From Acrocarpospora catenulata (GTDB taxonomy: Bacteria; Actinomycetota; Actinomycetes; Streptosporangiales; Streptosporangiaceae), in NCBI RefSeq assembly GCF_018476525.1, contig NZ_JAHCST010000024.1, positions 42,906 to 106,905 of the forward strand: a stretch of DNA of 64,000 nucleotides. Reading direction: 5' to 3'. Below, one piece after another: positions 61,586-64,000 of the stretch (within the stretch, counting starts at the first letter, position 1; each line of letters begins with the position of its first letter). The notes under the pieces were generated by a model. It was given only the letters and a program-made list of their open reading frames with translations. It did not search any database and was not told the DNA's origin. The position numbers and the translations under genes were made by a program.

Positions 61586-61742
61586 GCTCTGACCCAGTTC
61601 ACCACCCGTTCGGTCATGCCACGGCAAACACCCTCCCTGAGAGTCACGATCTCTTCTTGCCGTTCGGCTGACGAACCACCCCGGATCTCCACGCCGACCA
61701 CCACCCAAATTGACCGCTATGGGAGTTTTACGGTGGTTTCGT

Positions 61743-61771
61743 TTGCTCTGTCATGACATAGCCGGTAGAGT
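61743..61771 (+). promoter_or_regulatory. Predicted promoter of the secreted DPBB-like protein
   Basis: TTGCTC (61743-61748), 17 nt, TAGAGT (61766-61771). Confidence 0.45.
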
Positions 61772-61777
61772 CCTATT

Positions 61778-61969
61778 CGTTACCAAGTGGTGACCATCCT
61801 GCGGCATCCACTTGGCCGCATCCGGACGCCAGCCGGTGCCGTGCCCCGAACAGGGGCTCGCCCGGCAGGCACGCCCGTGCCCCCTGACCTGCCCCTTTGA
61901 CCTCGCAGGTCCAACCTTCAACGCACGCGGCCGTCCCCTTGTCGTCTCACGAAAGATCGCACATCCTTC
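61778..61969 (+). promoter_or_regulatory. Long structured leader
   Basis: About 190 nt between predicted start and ATG. It contains GACCTGC/GCAGGTC (61886-61892 and 61905-61911) and GCCCC/GGGGC hairpins. Genes for cell-wall-active secreted proteins in actinomycetes often have c-di-AMP (ydaO) riboswitches, but I cannot match that consensus here. Confidence 0.4.
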
Positions 61970-62563
61970 ATGAACGCCATAAGTGGCCTGCGCAACCGCA
62001 CCAAGCTGGTCGTCGCCTCCCTGGCCGGCACCGCCGTCCTGGGAGCCGGCATCGCCAGCGCCACGGTCGCCCTCTCCACCCCCGACGTGAGCTCCATCCC
62101 CGCCGTACAGCCCCCTGCCCTGCCCGCGCCCCAGGGCGCCGTGCCCGAGGGTGCCCTGTTCACCGGCACCACCACCGCGTCCTACTTCTGGGACGACGGC
62201 TCCGGCCGCGCCGGGGACACCGGCATGCCGGCCATCGGCAAACCCATGCAGAAGGGCCTGGCCGCCAGCCCCAGCTGGCCCCTCGGCACCGAGGGCTACG
62301 TGACCTACCTCGGCAAGGAGGCGAAGTTCTTCGTCGGCGACCGCGGCCCCGGAGAGCCCTCCGAGCGCGGCGTCATGCTCGACCTGGACGCCAAGACCTT
62401 CGCCGAACTCACCAACGGTGACTTCGACCACGGCTCCCTGACCGTCAAGAACAACGGCGGCAAGGGCCACATCAACATCAGCTACAAAATCACCAAGTGG
62501 GGCGAAGGCACCGGCCGCAAGGGCGCCCCGGCCCCCTTCTCGGCCCGCGCCTGGAACGACTGA
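61970..62563 (+). CDS. Secreted protein, probable double-psi beta-barrel
   Basis: 197 residues. A signal peptide or anchor (LVVASLAGTAVLGAGIASATVA), a Pro/Ala-rich spacer, then a C-terminal domain with FFVGDRGPGEPSERGVMLDL, DAKTFAELTNGDFDHGSL and ISYKITKWG, which resembles the RlpA/expansin-like double-psi beta-barrel with GDRGP and a late DHG. It may act on peptidoglycan; catalytic residues are not certain. Confidence 0.65.
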   Translation: MNAISGLRNRTKLVVASLAGTAVLGAGIASATVALSTPDVSSIPAVQPPALPAPQGAVPEGALFTGTTTASYFWDDGSGRAGDTGMPAIGKPMQKGLAASPSWPLGTEGYVTYLGKEAKFFVGDRGPGEPSERGVMLDLDAKTFAELTNGDFDHGSLTVKNNGGKGHINISYKITKWGEGTGRKGAPAPFSARAWND

Positions 62564-62647
62564 CCACCACCCCAACTGACCGGCCGCGCGCCCGGAGTCG
62601 CTCCGATGTGCGTACCCTCACCAGGGCTGCTATCGTTACGCACGCAA

Positions 62648-62724
62648 GCGCCGCTAGCTCAGTTGGTTAGAGCAGCTGACTCTTAATCAGCGGGTCCGGG
62701 GTTCGAGTCCCTGGCGGCGCACCA
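62648..62724 (+). tRNA. tRNA-Lys, anticodon CTT
   Basis: Full cloverleaf: acceptor GCGCCGC/GCGGCGC, D arm GCTC...GAGC, anticodon arm GCTGA-CTCTTAA-TCAGC with CTT, T arm with TTCGAGT. The 3' CCA is encoded (62722-62724). Reads AAG codons. Confidence 0.96.
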
Positions 62725-62731
62725 TCCGTTT

Positions 62732-62769
62732 ACTAGCGCGTTCATGATTCCGATCATGAACGCGCTAGT
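62732..62769 (+). terminator. Terminator of the tRNA gene
   Basis: Perfect 17-bp stem ACTAGCGCGTTCATGAT/ATCATGAACGCGCTAGT with a TCCG tetraloop, 7 nt after the CCA. Confidence 0.85.
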
Positions 62770-63057
62770 GGCGTTTATGGGCCGATCTGCCTGCTGTGTT
62801 AGCTCCATGTTCGCTCATCCGCCGCCCATCCAGCGCAAACGATCATCCGGATGACGACCGGACTGCCCTCGACAGGCTCCTACCGCGGACGAGTCGAGAT
62901 GGCCACTGATCTTTCAGCACGGTTCTGGCCTGTGGTCTCGTGCGCAAGACACCCGGATAGAACGAGCCCGAGGAGAGACGGGCGGCCGGGGAGCAGAGCG
63001 TTCCTGGAGCGCGTGAGCGGGCGTCCATGCCGGAGTCACCTGTATAGGTGAGTCGTG
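62770..63057. other. Gene-free stretch after tRNA-Lys
   Basis: No frame with coding bias on either strand that I can support. No copy of the tRNA 3' end (attachment-site duplicate) is visible here or up to 64000. Confidence 0.5.
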
Positions 63058-63708
63058 TTAGGACGGGCCGAGGGTGCCCATGGCCGCGAGCCGTTTAACT
63101 AGCCAGTCGGTGTCCTGCTCACCGAGTTCCCACAGCCGCCGAATGTCGGCACTGGTCGTCGTGATGGCGCTGGCCGTGCTGGTCGTACTGCTGAGGAACC
63201 ACTCGACCGGCCGAAGGAGGCGGTTGCGCAGGGCGACTGCACGCTCGGTATTCGTTGATCCGATGCTTTGGAGGATGCCGATCAGGCTGATCATCAGGGC
63301 AGCGGTGGTGGACGTCGCCGCCGCCAGCGCGGCGGCGGCCCCGAGCGCAACCGGCGTTAGATCTCCGAATCCTACGCTGTACCGCGTCATCTCGGCCGTG
63401 ACCGCCGTGCGCAGCCGTTCGATCAGCTCCGGTGAATCCCCGGTCAACAGTGCCCGCTCGTATTCCGTGCGCCTCCTCCGCAGCGCACTTCCCCGCCCTC
63501 GCAGTTCGGCAATCTCACCTAGGAGCGCGGCTGGTTCCGCAGCACGCCTGAGCGCGATGACGAGATGAGCCGGCAGCGGTAGATCCAGACGGTCTGGCAG
63601 GTGGTAGAAACGCCGGTCGACCTCCTCATGCAGCATCAGGCGCTGCCCGGCGAAAGCGGCGCTCTGGTAAAGCCGTGACCGGAACGGCAGACGAGCGACG
63701 CTCGGCAC
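63058..63708 (-). CDS. Unknown protein with central hydrophobic segment, probably 5'-truncated
   Basis: 216 residues from GTG 63708. A helical N-terminal part (Arg/Leu-rich, ELRGRGSALRRRRTEYERAL) is followed by one or two membrane segments (LGAAAALAAATSTTAALMIS) and a polar C-terminus. The same frame continues upstream to about 63930 with coding-like codons but no ATG, GTG or TTG, so the annotated start may not be the original one. No family recognised. Confidence 0.5.
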   Translation of the reverse strand: MPSVARLPFRSRLYQSAAFAGQRLMLHEEVDRRFYHLPDRLDLPLPAHLVIALRRAAEPAALLGEIAELRGRGSALRRRRTEYERALLTGDSPELIERLRTAVTAEMTRYSVGFGDLTPVALGAAAALAAATSTTAALMISLIGILQSIGSTNTERAVALRNRLLRPVEWFLSSTTSTASAITTTSADIRRLWELGEQDTDWLVKRLAAMGTLGPS

Positions 63709-64000
63709 GTACGGTACTTCGAGCGCGTGGGCAAGGCGGAGATTGAAATAGCTCCGGTGGTTGCATTCACTGACGAAATCTCTTAGATCCTGCTCGGAAT
63801 AGATCGCCGAGAAAACCCGGGGGAAGCGGCCGAAGGTCCGGATGATGGGGTCGTGCCCGGCGGCGGGTTCTAGCCTCGATGTTTCGTGAGTCTGGTCGGG
63901 TCGCGTAGCGAGCCGACCAACTGATGCTTTTCAGTTACGGGTCAGCCCGGCGGCCCGACTCTCGCGTCGGGTGAGCGGGGTTCCACGAGCCCGGGCCTGT
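63709..64000. other. Start-less upstream extension and window edge
   Basis: Minus-strand codons from 63708 to a TGA at about 63932 read HDPIIRTFGRFPRVFS, YSEQDLRDFVSE and so on, in good actinomycete codon style but without a start. Beyond it to 64000 I see nothing I can name. Confidence 0.35.

Noticed and set aside
62851..63051. Small plus-strand ORF of 66 codons
   Set aside because: No ribosome site, poor codon bias, no recognisable feature.

Overview
The window is 64 kb of very GC-rich DNA with strong third-position GC bias, GTG/TTG starts, many 4-nt start/stop overlaps and hairpin terminators without long T runs. Gene content (CebR-type boxes, LacI-controlled sugar ABC operons, Tat and Sec glycoside hydrolases with Ser-Pro linkers, mycelial-type partner-switching regulators, DUF6328/DUF6458/GPGG small membrane proteins) points to a filamentous actinomycete, perhaps of the Streptosporangiales; the genus is inference only.

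Layout. 1-4.1 kb: edge of a small NRPS locus (a cut condensation protein and a divergent A-T-C synthetase). 4.1-12.9 kb: leftward operon of sugar-binding lipoprotein, two permeases, a GH13 alpha-glucosidase and, overlapping it, a DrrA-type ABC-2 exporter, with a LacI repressor upstream. 13.4-16.3 kb: GH87 alpha-1,3-glucanase with two discoidin modules. 16.4-21.7 kb: leftward group of flavin reductase, HelD helicase, LanC-like cyclase with a CCG zinc motif, TetR and thioesterase. 21.9-24.7 kb: STAS antagonist, two-component pair and a shortened adhesin-like protein. 24.7-28.3 kb: copper operon (csoR, copZ, His-rich secreted protein, copA) behind a 28-bp inverted repeat. 29.0-33.0 kb: a second, complete sugar ABC importer with its own ATPase. 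33-36.3 kb: small and unknown genes plus a DUF2235 hydrolase. 36.5-41.2 kb: GH18 chitinase, an LppX-like secreted protein and a second GH87. 41.6-48.6 kb: a block of small stress-type genes (PRC-barrel, DUF6328, GPGG, BON, DUF6458, GT9), at least five of them preceded by a GTTT-N14/15-GGGTA-like promoter of the SigB class. 48.6-52.3 kb: RsbW-like ATPase under a CebR box, a chymotrypsin-fold secreted protein and a SpoIIE-type phosphatase. 52.5-61.6 kb: GH6 cellulase under a second CebR box, a Tat-exported (alpha/alpha)6-barrel protein behind its own palindrome, an APH-fold kinase with expanded repeats, GH36 alpha-galactosidase and TetR. 62-64 kb: secreted DPBB-like protein, tRNA-Lys(CTT) and a gene with no start codon where one is expected.

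How it fits together. The main theme is polymer degradation with uptake: two GH87 alpha-1,3-glucanases, GH18, GH6, a GH36 and two ABC importers are what is needed to feed on fungal and plant walls. A second theme is partner-switching stress control: STAS protein, RsbW-like kinase, SpoIIE phosphatase and a run of SigB-type promoters. The two themes meet at 49.0 kb, where a perfect CebR operator lies in front of the RsbW-like gene. A third feature is in-frame tandem-repeat expansion inside otherwise ordinary enzymes (both NRPS proteins, the APH-fold kinase, the GH6 cellulase).
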